A stretch of DNA of 64,000 nucleotides from Gentiana macrophylla (lineage: Eukaryota > Streptophyta > Magnoliopsida > Gentianales > Gentianaceae). The position numbers and the translations under genes are program-made. Positions within the stretch are counted from its first letter, which is position 1. Each line of letters starts with the position of its first letter. Below, piece by piece: positions 33,172-45,261 of this stretch. The stretch lies in NCBI GenBank assembly GCA_026214975.1, contig CM047808.1, positions 65,064,583 through 65,128,582 of the forward strand, read 5' to 3'. The notes beneath the pieces are model-generated. The model searched no databases. It had not been told where the DNA came from and saw only the letters and a list, made by a program, of their open reading frames with translations.

Positions 33172-33640
33172 GCAATGAATTAAGGAATCCTGCACCTGGC
33201 TGAGTACAACTTACCGATGATCTGCTAAAGGAGTTTAAGGCTGCATATGGAGCAAGAAGAAGACCCTACTAGGATATGTCTTTTCAGGAAGTTCTAAATT
33301 CCTTCCTTAGACTTAAATTGTCGGAAGAAAGGATCAAATCCTTCAAAATGACTAGAAGAGGTCAAACTAGTAGATGAGGTCATGCTGGAATATCTAGAGG
33401 TAGACAATAGACATCTGCTAAACAAAAAGCTAAGGATTTTTTAGAAGAATTCAAGACATGCTACATGGGAGGAGGATTTAACTAGCACGGTGTCCAGTTA
33501 ACTCTAGCTAAATCCTGGAAGTGGTTGAAGATGGTACATACTTGGATTGATTTCTCAAGAATTGAATATCAGTGGATGGTGCATATGCAAAGAGAAATCA
33601 GAGAATACCTTCAGAAAAGAGAACAAGATAGAAACTAGAG
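33172..33640 (+). pseudogene. Element A env-like protein, C-terminal part
   Basis: This continues 5423-7821 after LTR H. By alignment with 30100-30560 of element B it holds the NPAPG-type block, then SFLRLKLSEERIKSFK-like text, TRRGQTSR (the Gly/Arg patch), a block ending ILAKSWKWLKMVHTWIDFS-like sequence and RIEYQWMVHMQREIREYLQK. In-frame stops are present. It is followed by about 150 bp of untranslated sequence and the polypurine tract of A. Confidence 0.78.
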
Positions 33641-33794
33641 CAACACACTTATTTATGCCTTTATCTTTTGCTGGTCTTAGTTTGTAATAATTTTGAACAA
33701 ATTTGAACATCAATGATATATCAATGAAACTTGTTCTATTTTTGTGTTTTTATCTTTATTGCTTTGTTGTAAGAAGGGTATTAGCATCATCACT

Positions 33795-33809
33795 AAAAAT
33801 GGGGGAAAT
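33795..33809 (+). promoter_or_regulatory. Element A polypurine tract
   Basis: AAAAATGGGGGAAAT stands directly before the TGTTAGAC start of the A 3' LTR, one base different in core from that of element B. Confidence 0.88.
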
Positions 33810-36800
33810 TGTTAGACATATCTTGGTTTTAATGATGTGTGCCAGAATAGCTGTTTTAGAGCAAAGGCAAAAAGATATCTAGATTTAATGTATGGGTTTT
33901 GTAGAGTTTGATCTTTGTATAGGTTTGATAAAAAAGCACTGTAAATAGGTCAGTTCACTTGATCAGTAGACCTATCTAGGACAGTAGAGTCTAGGAACAT
34001 GCTGGTGGTTGAAGGCTGAGGGTTCAAACTCAGTAATGAAGGCTAAGGGATCAAACTTAGTAATTAAAGTCAAGGATATGGGATCAGAATTTAGGGAAGT
34101 CTGTGATGACCTAAAATAATCACATATACCTTGTGTAGAAGGTCTAAGTTCCATTAAAGTTATGTGGTGATTGGAACTGGGTTAAGGTTAAAATGGCGTA
34201 CTCTAACTTAATAATAAAAAGTTAGATGATAAGGAGTCAGCTGAAGTGTTTATAAAACACTGCAGACTAAAAGTCAGCTAACATGTGTGTACATCAGCAG
34301 ACTTACAGAACAGGTGTCTGTTGAATGTATAATTCGAATTGATCCAAGTTTTTCTGGAAGAATAAATGGATAAGGATGATTTACAAGCCTTGAATTAAAT
34401 AGTCAATCAATGGCCAAGATGAAAAGAACGTTGTAAGGATTTCAGAGCCATATAAAATGGAATTATTCCATTGGTTGATAAACTGGACTGTCAGAAGTAC
34501 ACTGTGAGTGTCAGTCAGGTACATCAGAGGGATTTTTCGGAATATTCAGATAATCCTGTAACGGTTATCATTCAAATTCAAATTCAAATTATAGGATCTA
34601 CACCTATAAATAGAGGACTCCTGATTCCGATCGAATAACCAAGAATTTACACAATGCAATTATGTTTTTGACCAAGAAATTGATTAAAGTGCGTTCTAAA
34701 CTTGCTGATACATACAGAGCTTTAATCTACTGATCAATTTTTCTTCAAGTGTTATCTGCAATCAAGTTACATCCAGTTCATACACTTGAAGATCTTAAGC
34801 TGCTAATCTTATCATCCCGATCAGAAGCTTGCTGAAAGCTGAATCACTTTCTTGATTGTTATAAAGCGGATGGAGATAACTTGGATGCAAGAAAGCAAAT
34901 GCGAAGCAATCAAACATAAACAATCAAAGGAGAAAACGAAACAAGAAGAACACATGATTTAACGTGGAAAACTCCTCGATGGGGAGGTAAAAACCACGTA
35001 AAAGACATATTTTATTATGCCTTTGAATTTTACTGATTTCAACACACACGAGATAATGAGACAACAATTGTATTTATAGGCACAAATCCCTAAACCCTAG
35101 CCGCAAGGAATCTTTGTCTGATGCACCATAAATACCCTACACGTGTCCTCCTTTTAATGACACCGTGTATGGCAGCACATAAATGCATTAGCAGATGTGG
35201 GACCTGCCAGATTCAAGTACTCAAGAATAGTCACCTCTCTTGAAGCCTCGATGGACTCCACCCTCTTGATGCACAGAATTGAATACACTTCTCCCGTCCA
35301 TCACACAAATTGAGTCTTGATTGGTTCAATCTTCTTCACTACAACCTCTTCTCATTTCTCGAGAAAATGATACGACATCAATATGCTTGGTTCTCTCATG
35401 ATGAACTCCGATCCTTGGCTAAACATATTGCACTTAGATCATCACAATATATATCGGCTGATCTGATGCAACCCCAAATCATTGACTAGCCCCTTCAACC
35501 AGACACCCTCCTTAACTGCTTCAGTAAGAGCCATATATTCTGCTTCAGTAGTTGATAAGGCTACTATAGCCTGAAGAGTAGCTTTCCGGTGACCACTAAC
35601 GCATTTCCCAATGTAAACACATAACCGATCATTGATTTTCTCACAACATCACTGCATAATCGACATCACAAGAACTTGTGACTGCAGACAAGATATCACC
35701 ACCATAAATGAGACCAACATCACCGTACTTCTCTCAGTACTTGAATATCCTTTAACAGACTTTCCAGTGTTCCTTTCTAGGTTGAGCCATAAACCTGCGG
35801 ACAACACTGATTTGCTGAGCTGAGATCGAGGCTAGTGCATACCATGGCATACATCGACTCGCCATTGCCTGCATCTAGCATAGGAACTTTTGACATATAC
35901 TCTTCTCTTCAAATGGTGTGAAGCATAAATGGGTACAAATGAGCATTTGATGCCATAGGAGTATCTATTGGTTTTGGCACGGCGACATCCCAAACTTGGC
36001 CAATATCTTCTCGCACATAACCTGTGAGACAAGAACAACTTCTTCCTGACTTCTATCTCTCCAGATCTCCATCCCCAAGATTTTCTTGGCAGACACCCAA
36101 ATCCTTCATTTCAAATTCAAAAGATCGAGAAGGTTCTTGATTTTGAACATCGAGACTTCCTTGTCTGCAGCTATCAAAGATGTCATCCACATATCTGAGA
36201 CAAGATAGATATATGATCCATCTTTCAATGATCAGTAGTAAACACAATGATCATATGGACTTCTGTTATAACCTGTTTGCATGAAATCATCAAACCTTTT
36301 ATACCACTTTGCCTTGGAGCTTGCTTCAAACCATACAACGATTTCTTCAACTTGCAAACATGGTTTTCTTTGCCAGAACTTGAAAACCCTCGAGCCGTGT
36401 GTCATGTATATCTCCTTATCCACCTCACCATGTAGAAAGCGGTTTTCACATCTAATTGCTCATTTTTTGCTCTGACCACATCTCAAATGGTGTCTTCAAG
36501 TAGCAAGTGTTATCTGCAATCAAGTTACATCCAATCCCTACGCAACTAGAACCGGATCCTCATCAGTTGCTCAATAGCCAAAAGTACATCGGTCTTAGGA
36601 CACTGTGGACCCCGACTTCTTTTCTTCTTCTCGTCCATATCCTTTTCCACTATTGCTTTGCTAGCTACTAGCCCAAGACTGAATGTCTGTTCAGCACCTT
36701 GTGTCTAAGCTCCCTGGCATGTAAGGCGGACCTGAAGATCTTAAGTCTTCATCTTCAATTTTAACTAATCTTATCATCCCGACTTCGAAGTTTCAACTTG

Positions 36801-37538
36801 TTGGTCGGTGAAAAGTCATATCTGAGCTTTCAATCACTTTCTTGATTCAACCCTTCTTTTGAATGTGCAAGAAGTTTGTCGAAAGACATATTTGCCATGC
36901 AAGCACTTTTGGATTGTCAAGAACCGTTGTTTGATGTGGTTGAACCTGGCTCGATACCACTTGAAGAGAAAGAAAGCGAAATGAAGCAATCCTTTAACCC
37001 TTCAAGGAGGTAAAAAACACGGGGCGAGAAAAGAATACGTAGGAGAGACAACAATCCTCCCTACCTAGCCGCATTAGGAATCTTTTATGTCGATGCACCA
37101 TAAATACCCTCTGTCCTCCTTTTAGTGTTCGTGTTCAAGTACTGAAGCCATAGATATTGGTCAAGGACAAACAATTTAGGGATTTTCGTAACAACTACCT
37201 CAAGAATCTCTAGTGAATGTCCTCCAACATCACAGGAGAAGAGTGGACTGACAGGATTACACCACCTGGAACCAACATAAAACTTGCCTACTTTACTTTA
37301 CTGCATTTACATTCTGCAATTTACTTTATCTCCATGTTTATTACATCAACTGACTGAACTAGCTACTAAATCACACCACTTGCACTACTGAGTATCCAAT
37401 ACTTATTATATTATTTAAACAACAAGTAACAATGCATAATTTAATATATTCCATGCATCAAATTCAAGAGCTTTAAGTGTTAAGTTTATTCACCCACCCC
37501 CCTCTAAACATAACAAAAGCCTTTCCAAGGGGCCAATA
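33810..37538 (+). repeat. Element A 3' LTR, interrupted by element J
   Basis: It begins TGTTAGACATATCTTGG and ends AAGGGGCCAATA, parallel to the ends of the B LTR, with a TATAAATAG box at 34605-34613. U3 words CAGTAGACC and CAGTAGAG recur at 33963-33990. The body is interrupted from about 34861 to 37140 by a Tork-like copia remnant. The right end abuts the env-like gene of element E in the opposite orientation, so A was inserted there. Confidence 0.85.
34861..37140 (-). mobile_element. Element J: Tork-like Ty1/copia remnant (minus)
   Basis: On the minus strand an LTR-like end (36961-37140) follows a TGGTATCGAGCC primer-binding site at 36950-36961. RT is readable at 36423-36050 (MDKEIYMTHG, KWYKRFDDFM, SPYDHCVYY, YVDD at about 36190, FEMKDLG), with a continuation to 35840. 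RNase H is at about 35600-35440 ([19 protein letters not shown]). The other LTR, at about 34863-35210, shares AACGTGGAAAACTCC-type and ATGCACCATAAATACCCT text with the first. Gag, protease and integrase are missing. The stretch 36490-37140 alternates with pieces of the A LTR, so the right boundary is uncertain. Confidence 0.78.
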
Positions 37539-37895
37539 GTTTTTAGTTTTCTGAAAATTGAATAACTTCCAAATAACCTCAGCGTTGATGTTGACTTTTT
37601 CTCCATGAATGGTTTTTGAGAGTAAATAACGAGCCATCTTCATATTCTCCCAAAATTGAATTATGGCTTCAAAATCAAAATTATTTTCAAGTTTGTTGTC
37701 GAGTAGGTCTTCAAATTCGTGTATTTCTGAATCTTTTCACAAATTTGGCTTGCAAGAAAAGTTCATTGACATTGCTTCTTATACTCTTCTAATGAAAATA
37801 CCATCCTTTCGTAGAATAGTCTTGTTACTTTTGAAGATAATTTCTATGCGGCCATTTCTTAAAAAATTCTTGAGAAAATGCTTTGAAGAGGAGGG
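37539..37895 (-). pseudogene. Element E env-like protein, N-terminal fragment
   Basis: The minus strand near 37890 opens with ATGGCCGCATAG (an early stop). It continues with pieces alignable to the N-terminal domain of element B: FWENMKMARYLLSKTIHGEK corresponds to FWRNIQIKEGTEAFKTAVNG, then VIWKLFNFQKT to LLREVFGFEKV. It ends abruptly at the right end of element A. Upstream (37900-38230) lies a spacer with a TTTATAAATATTCC box, parallel to the spacer of element B. Confidence 0.7.
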
Positions 37896-38299
37896 TTGAA
37901 TCCGTAGAGTGTAAAACGGTTTATCTTATAAACGGATTTGGAATATTTATAAAGATTTGGTTTGGTACCATTTGAACTTCCACACTAAACATTTATGTAT
38001 CCAATGCATGTAGTTTTTGACCTTATCCGAGTACACATGTAAAATCTTTTCTGACAATTACAACGGTAATTAAATGTGATGTAACTATAGTGGTATACAT
38101 ACACTTTACCTATTGACTAACTTTGACTTTTCCATAATGTAAAAACTCATTTTAACTTGTTAGTCGAACTATGGCTTGAGTAAATGTCTGTTCTTCAAAT
38201 CTTCAGCTCTTCAAATGTCAGTTTTAGAGAGATCGTTGATGCCAATGACTGATTTGTCAAGTGAGCTCACCCATCATGACAAAGATCAATCCTCTTGGT

Positions 38300-39940
38300 G
38301 GATCTCTGTTGTTTAACTGAACTTGATTATTCCCAATTCAGCTCTTAGTTTATAGAATCTCTCTCCATCTATTGGCTTGGTAAAAATGTCTACTACCCGA
38401 TCATCAGTTAGTATATAAAGCACTGTAACATCCTTTTTCCCCACACGATCTCTTATAAAGTGATGTCTAAAAACAATGTGCTTTGTCCTTGAGTGCAATA
38501 TTGGATTTTCAGTTATTGCGATTGCACTTGTGCTATCACACATTATGGGAATTTCCGTTTCTTCTATCCTATAATCTCCAAGTTGTTGGCTATGCCATAA
38601 AACTTGAGCACAACAACTTCCAGCTGCAATGTATTCTACTTAACCTGTAGAAGTTGATATTGAGTTTTGTTTTTTGCTAAACCATGACACTAGTCTATTT
38701 CCCATTAACTGACAAGTGTCTGAAGTTATTTTCTACCTATTTTACTTCCTGCATAGTCAGAATCTAAATATGATATCAATTTTAATTATCCATCATTTGA
38801 ATACCATATTCCAAACTCCAATGGTTTCCCTTAAGTACTTCCAAATTTATTTGATTGTTGCAAGAGAATTTTCCTTAGGGCTTGACTGAAATCTAGCACA
38901 AACTCCAAACGATATATCTGGTCTACTTGCAATTAAGTAGAGTAAACTTCCGATCATCCTTCTGTAGAGTTTCTGATCCATATTTTTGCCTTCTTTATCT
39001 TCGTCTAGTCTTATTCCAGTTCCCAAAGGTGTACCGATTCCGGAACTATTTTCCATACCAAATTTCTTTAACAATTCTCCGGTGTACTTGGTTTTTTGTT
39101 TTATGAAAATTCCATCTTTCATTTGTTTGACTTGTAAACCAAGAAATTAATTCAATTCTCCCATCATACTGATCAGAAATTTGCCGTTCATTAGATTGGC
39201 AAATTTTTCACACATCACTTCATTTTCTGTTCCATATATAATGTCATCAACATATATATTGCACAAGTAGAGTCTTGTCTCCATCTTTGATTCCAAAGAG
39301 AGCCTTGTCAATGGTTCTTTTGGTAAAACCATTGTTCACTAGAAACAGAGACAAAGTCTCATACCATGCTTTGGGTGCTTGCTTTAGTACATACAAGGCT
39401 TCTTCAATCTAAAAACCTTGTCATCTTGACACTTAACTTTGAATCCTGGTGGTTGTTGTACATATACTTCTTCCTTCAGTAGTCTATTTAGAAAAGCACT
39501 TTTAACATCCATTTGGTAAACTTTGAAATTCTTGTAAGCTGCATAAGCAAGAAAGAGTCTAATTGCCTCTTACCTTGCTACAGCTGCATAAGTTTAATCA
39601 AAATCAATTCCTTCTATTTGTGAGGAACCTTTGGTAACTAGTCTTGCTTTATTTCTAACAATGATGCCTGATTCATCCAATTTGTTTCTGTATACCCACA
39701 TGGTTCTAATGATGTTTGCATGATTTGGTTTGTCAAATAACTCCATAACTTGATTTCTTTCCAACTCATTAAGTCTTCTTGCATAGCAATTATCCAATCT
39801 GGATCCTTAATCGCTTCTTCAATGACTTTTGGTTGTAGTTGAGATAAGAAACAAGTTAACATTGCTTCTAGTTGACTTCTTGTTTGTACTCCTTGCTGAA
39901 TATCTCCAATTACTTGTTCAACATGATGATCTTTCATCCA
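38300..39940 (-). pseudogene. Element E reverse transcriptase and RNase H
   Basis: The order on the minus strand is [42 protein letters not shown] text, YVDD (39243-39254), a block ending SPKENSLATIK, RNase H with [24 protein letters not shown] text, then CDSTSAIAI and VDIFTKPIDG. At least six frame breaks are present. The sequence is clearly related to element B but more decayed, so E is probably older. Confidence 0.88.
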
Positions 39941-40290
39941 TCTCTGTTCATCAGGTTGAGTTGCTTAATTTTCTTGAACTATTTCTGCTTGATTTTTTGG
40001 AACTTGATTAGTTGGAATTTCAAATTCTGCTTCAGTTGGTTGAACATTGATCGGTTCAACTGATGGTTGATTTAAAGGATCTGTGCTGATATCAAATGGT
40101 CCAACTTCTAAGGAGCTTTCATTCAGTCTCAGTTGACCTATATTTTTCTCAATTTCTACAAAAACTTGGGTAGTTTCCTTTGGTTGAGAAACTCATTCGG
40201 GAACATCTTCAATAGTTTCTTCCATTAACTTGGGTTAATAAAAAACAACATGAATTGACCTTTCATGTTTGAGTGTCCTCTTAGGTGTTG
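39941..40290 (-). pseudogene. Element E integrase tail and linker, joined to gag by deletion
   Basis: The minus strand reads TLKHERSIHVVF (the end of the integrase region; element B has LKHEETIHVVFDEPKF). An acidic linker follows, then HVEQVIGDIQQGVQTRSQ leading into RT. Directly upstream, at about 40280, is the gag-protease linker, so roughly 1.5 kb encoding protease, the zinc domain and the integrase core is absent. Confidence 0.75.
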
Positions 40291-41900
40291 CTTTGAGGTG
40301 TAACATACCTACATTTGGATCTGATTTTGTTAGGTGTTGCCGACTTCTTAGTAAACTGATGTTGCTTGTTTGATACATTCACAGTTTGTCTAACTTGTCC
40401 AGAGAAATTCTCAGTTTGACTTCTTTGCTCATTCACAAATCTAATGCCATTTCCGACAATAGATTTTGCAGTATTGCTAGTACTTTCATTAGAAATTTGT
40501 TGTGTAGGAAATCCAAGAACGGTCCTATCACCATATGGCATGCCTAATATGAATCCAGTTACAAAACTTGATTATGCTACTAACTCAACTGTTACTACTG
40601 ATGCTGTAGTCTTCTGCTGAGTCTTAGCAAAATCATTTTTCTTGGTTCTCAAAATGTTCAATTCAGCATTTAACCTTTGGATTTCCAAAATGAGAGATTC
40701 TTTTTCAGCTTCTACAGCTTCATATCCTGATTGTATTATAGCCATCTTTTTCATTAGGATATCCTACGATTCTTCCATTTTAGAATTCCTAGGATCTGAA
40801 CCAGCTGTAGAAGAACAAGCATGGTGTGTAGAGGTATATTTTGAGTTAGATTGAAATACCTCAATGGTGTCTTCCATTTGAGCCATAAGTGTTGTGTTCT
40901 CAAATTCAACAATAGATAAAGCTTTCTCAGTTTTAGCGTCATCATCAGTTTCATCTCCAGGCACCATTGCTTTTCTTGCTGGCCTCTTCCGCTGATATCT
41001 ATTATTTAGTAAGTCTAGGTAGTGAACTTTCAAATATCCAGGCTTTTGTTGAAGCATAAATACTCATCATCAGCATTCTTTTCTAGGACATTTTTAATAT
41101 GATTTTTGGTGTAGGATTGACCAATCTTCATCTTTCTGATTCTTTTCATCATGTGAGCCATCTGCTGCTCCATATCATCCATTTCATCAATGTTGTTGGA
41201 TGGTTCTTCTTGAAGTTCAATAGAAAGTGTTGTAGTTTTAAGAACTTATTTTGCTGAAGTTTCTGCAAAGTCTTCACTGAATTCATAAGCTTTAAAGTCT
41301 AAGAATATCTTGAAAGAGTCATCAGTTTTTAGATTTCTGGACTCTTCCATGGCTGTGACTTTCATCTTCCAGCATGAAGGTAAGGCTTTCAAAACTTTGG
41401 CATTGATTTCCTTTATTGTGTAGATAATGTTTAGTAGACCCAAATCAACTTGAATGGCATTAAATCTTTCTTCCATTTGTTCAATTGTCTCACTAGCCTT
41501 TATCTTGAACTGTTGAAATTTCTGTTTTGAAACAGTCACCTTATTTTCCTTGATAGAGTCGGATCCTTCACAAATGAGTTGAAGCTTCTCCCACAACTCT
41601 TTAGTAGTTGTGAAATCTTTGACCTTCAGGTACATGTTTCTATCCAGCGTCCTGTAGATGGTATCTACTGCAATGTTGTTTAGATTGGCCCGCTTTCTAT
41701 CTTCAGCATTATATAGTTCTTAGGGTTTTTTAACTCTGACTTTTCCACCTCCTTCAAGTGTTTGCATGTTCTTAATTTGAAATTGTCCATTAGTTAGCAC
41801 GTCCATCAACTCGTCATGAGTTGATGTTAAGTAAGTCTACAAACGTCATTTGCATTCATCCATTCTGTCCAAGCAGCACGTTAGCAATCTAGCATACTGA
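40281..41900 (-). pseudogene. Element E gag and gag-protease linker
   Basis: The minus strand begins at about 41910 with MDNNQYARLLTCCLD-like text, matching the start of element B gag (MDNTQYARTMSMCSLD). It continues with TTKELWEKLQLICEGSDSIK and FKIFLDFKAYEFSEDFAET, a zinc-knuckle region that is hardly recognisable, the KAMVPGDETDDDAKTEKA acidic part and a coiled coil (YEAVEAEKESLILEIQRLNA). The linker ends at 40281. Multiple frameshifts and stops are present. Confidence 0.82.
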
Positions 41901-42012
41901 TTGTTGTCCATGATTCAAGTTCTCAAAAAGTGAATTCAGGAAAATTTCAGTAGTCTTCCAAAAAGAATAACAAGAGAATCTACTCAAAATAGATCTGTGT
42001 TAAAAAGCACAG

Positions 42013-42024
42013 CTCCGATACCAA
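42013..42024 (-). promoter_or_regulatory. Element E primer-binding site (tRNA-iMet)
   Basis: The minus strand TGGTATCGGAGC lies two bases inside the 5' LTR, identical in sequence and spacing to that of element B. Confidence 0.88.
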
Positions 42025-42026
42025 TT

Positions 42027-43745
42027 GTTTGTCCCTTGTAAAGGCCTAGGACAAATTTAGAGTCGGGGTGAATAAACTTGTCCGTTAAAACTTCTTCTTT
42101 CAAGTAAACTGGAACTTAAAAGATTACGAGTTCGATAATCGAGATAAAAGCGGTCTCACTCGACTTTTCTTAATCTAAGTTAAATGTAGCGGAATTAATT
42201 AAGTAGCCTTAAGTTATGTTGTTCTTGTTGAAAGTATGATGAACAAAGTTTTGGTGATGGTGCTTGGTGTGAGTTCAATCGGTTTATATTTATGAGATAG
42301 ATTGCCGAGATAAATAAAATGGTAAACTGAAATAAAAATAAGTAAACTTCCTGGAGAAAGTTTGAGTAAAGTAAGTGCAGAAATAAAAAACACAGATTTT
42401 ATAGCGGTTCTAGGTGGAATAATCATGTCTATCCACTCTTCCCGTGTGATGCAAAAGGAAAATTTTCACTAGTCTTCTTCAGGTTACAACGGTTACAAAA
42501 AGACCTAGTTGATATTCCTTGTCTAATCGCTAGCTTCACAATCTAAACACTTGAACAACATGTAGAATTGTTGCTCTCCAAATGTTTCACTAGTCCTTGA
42601 TGGGTTGAAATGCCTCTTCACCAACTCCATCACGAACACAATCTTCCTGAGTGCAATCAACTGTCTTTGACACCATAGACCGGATGCTCCACAGTCCAAA
42701 CATTTGATGAAATCATTGTTGGGTTGAAAAAAGTAAGTGATTCAGACTTAGAATCTTCAAGTGTTGGTTCGAGATCAAACTTGTATGCTTGAACAGATGG
42801 AAGATTTTCCTTGATGTAAATTTGTAAGCCCAAATGATAGCACACATGAATACATGATCTTAGCAATAACTTGTATGCAAAAGATGGTAGCTCGTTTAAC
42901 TTGCATATTGTGCTTTTGATCCTTGTTGCTAAGTCCTCTATTTATAGGGTGAAATCCAACGGTCATATTTTTGAAATCCTTAACGTTCAAATTGGATTCA
43001 TTGCTATCATACTGTCAGATATGTCAGTGTCCTTTTGGACATGTCAGACTGTCGACCAATCAGATAGCTTGATCTTCAACGTTTTGATTTTCTTGATAAA
43101 ACTAATTAGTTGTCTTTGTTGAAACTGAGTTTTTTGAGTTTCAGTTTCCAATTGTTTAAGACCATTAACTCAGTTTCTACTATACTTTGAAACTGAGTAC
43201 TCCTACTTCATCTGATCTTTAGTTTTGTGAGATCAGAGTAAACCATATTAATTAAATTAACTAGGTTTACAATGTCCTTACGTAACTTAGACCTTCAATA
43301 CAAGATCTATAAAGTTAGTTTAGGCCATCACAGAATTACCTAAAATCTAACCTTATAGTCTTGGCGTAGTCTTCATAAACTGATTTTGAACCCTCAGTTC
43401 TTCAGTCATCAAAACTTAGTCTGATCCTTCAGTCTTCATAACTTAGTTTGTCCCTTCAGCCTTAAGTCTTCAGTCTTGTAAATGACCAACTGAGTTAGTT
43501 TCCTCAACGAATCATTTTTATATATGAGTTTCAGTCCATGACTCCACTAAAACCTATCTATTACAATGCTTGTCTGATATAACCTATAAAATAATCAGAC
43601 TCTAATAAATCCTATACATTCAATTCTAGGCGCCTTTTAGCTTTACACTATAACAGCTAGTTCTAGCACTTCATCAATGGGTTTAAAACAAATAATCAAA
43701 CAATAATAGATGAATCATCATCAAAACTCAATTTTATTTCTAACA
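42027..43745 (-). repeat. Element E 5' LTR
   Basis: This 1719 bp LTR, on the minus strand, starts TGTTAGAAATAAAATTG and ends GGGACAAACA. A TATAAATAG box is at 42938-42946. Its U3 carries many AACTGAGT / ACTCAGTTT inverted words (43125-43200, 43380-43510), placed like the CAGCAGACTG words of element B but different in sequence. Confidence 0.87.
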
Positions 43746-45255
43746 TTAGATCTGGCCATCCTAGTTGTCGTATTTCATAAATTAACATGAAGGTTTTGCA
43801 AGGTGAAGTGTTAGTTAGGACAAAGTCTGGATCAAACTTTAATAATATGCTAGTCAGTGTCGATAGCTTCCTAGGGAGGTTCTCGGTCCTAAGCTGGAAC
43901 TTTCTAGAACTTATTGGTGTGGGTTAATACAAACAACGAAGGAGGTTAACTGCACATAGACGTTTACTGTCCGTCCCATGGAAGTGAATAATGCTAGGAG
44001 ATTGCATCAGGGAAATACATGGAGAGTAAACATAATGATTGATTACACCAAGTTAGGAGATCAGTTCGGCGGACGAACACCAATTTTACTGATCTGGCAG
44101 CCTTACCAAGATTCCTTGGTGGTTTGCTGATGTAACATAAAGATACTTTTCACCCGCCCAGATGTATTCATGGTGTATGCCTGAGTTCCTACAAAAGGAG
44201 GTTTTAAATAACATTTTTCTTGTCATTTTGAGATAAAAGGGAAACATAACAGTAGCCATGTCTCTATACAAGAATGATTTAGTAAGGGAAGTAGTTCTAT
44301 CAAGTTGAAGTCTTTCTTCAAAGGCTCATGGTGTCCTAATCCAGACCTAGTATAGCTTTAGCTAATTGTATAAAGATGAAATCAACATTAAAAGCATTGG
44401 ATGAAGATTCATGGGGAAGGTAAAAACTTTGGTGTTCATTCTCTTGGAGCCAACCTAGATCTTTTACAATTTACACTTCTATAGGTTGTAATGTTTTTGG
44501 TAATCTCTTGTATTCACTGTTAGTCCAACTTTAATTTTGTAAGATTTTCTTAATGTGACATTTGAGGTTTATTACTTTGATTGCTAAACATCACATATCA
44601 ATATAATATTTTACTCATAGCATTTCATCATTATATTGGAATGAGAATGATAACTCTTGTGTAGTAAAATTGTCTTACATGAGCATTGTTGCTTGGTCAT
44701 GTTAAATTGATCACTTAATATGAGCACACATGGGTTGAGACTGACTGGTGATTCTCGTGTTGAAAATGAGGTAATACAACCAATAGTTAATATCGAATTG
44801 GTAACACGGTGTCTGTCTGCTAAGTGGGGTTTATAGATTTTTCTGTGCAACCGTAGATCTTAATCATGTTTATTCACTTGTTTGATTAAAATCAAACTGG
44901 TGACATATGCCTGGATGCTAAGTAGGCTTGTGAATAAAACATTGTAGTGGAGGAGTACTTGTTTTAAGGGATCGACTTCTAGCTTTGTGGTTCGTTCCAT
45001 TAACTTACACAAGATGTAACCATTCATGGTTATTATTCTCATGACATCCATGAATATACTTACTTGAATAATCCTTTATCTTGATGTAGTTAGGGTTGAT
45101 TATGTTTAGAATATTAGTTTAATCATTTCTTGTCTTTGTTGACTTGAAGCAGAAGAATGTAAATAACAAATATGTTAGCATTGTCCTTGTGGATACGACC
45201 TTGCTTACATTTGATAGGCTACCATTAATCCGGTACTCAGACAGGGAATTTCACA
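43746..45255 (+). repeat. LTR G (Athila/gypsy type), right part
   Basis: 43746-44030 is homologous to part of LTR H (32590-32900). The segment ends near 45190-45250 with CCTTGTGGATACGACCTTGC, the end region of Athila-type LTRs. The middle (about 44090-44620) does not match H and may be another insert; no gene is recognised there. E is inserted at its left edge (TTAGA). A copia fragment resumes immediately to the right, suggesting G itself is an insertion. Confidence 0.5.
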
Positions 45256-45261
45256 ACTAGA

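Larger units (their letters stand above)
37539..43745 (-). mobile_element. Element E: SIRE-type Ty1/copia element (minus), truncated
   Basis: Right to left E has a 5' LTR (42027-43745, minus-strand start TGTTAGAAATAAAA), a Met-tRNA primer-binding site (42013-42024), gag, RT, RNase H and the beginning of the env-like gene. That gene is cut at 37539 by the 3' end of element A. Protease and the integrase core are deleted. TTAGA (43746-43750) after the LTR is half of the expected target duplication; the other half is not in the window. E lies inside LTR G. Confidence 0.85.

Noticed and set aside
43746..45255. A hidden gene in the middle of LTR G (for example the 61-codon minus frame at 44086-44271)
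   Set aside because: Short, no recognisable domain, inside LTR-derived sequence.
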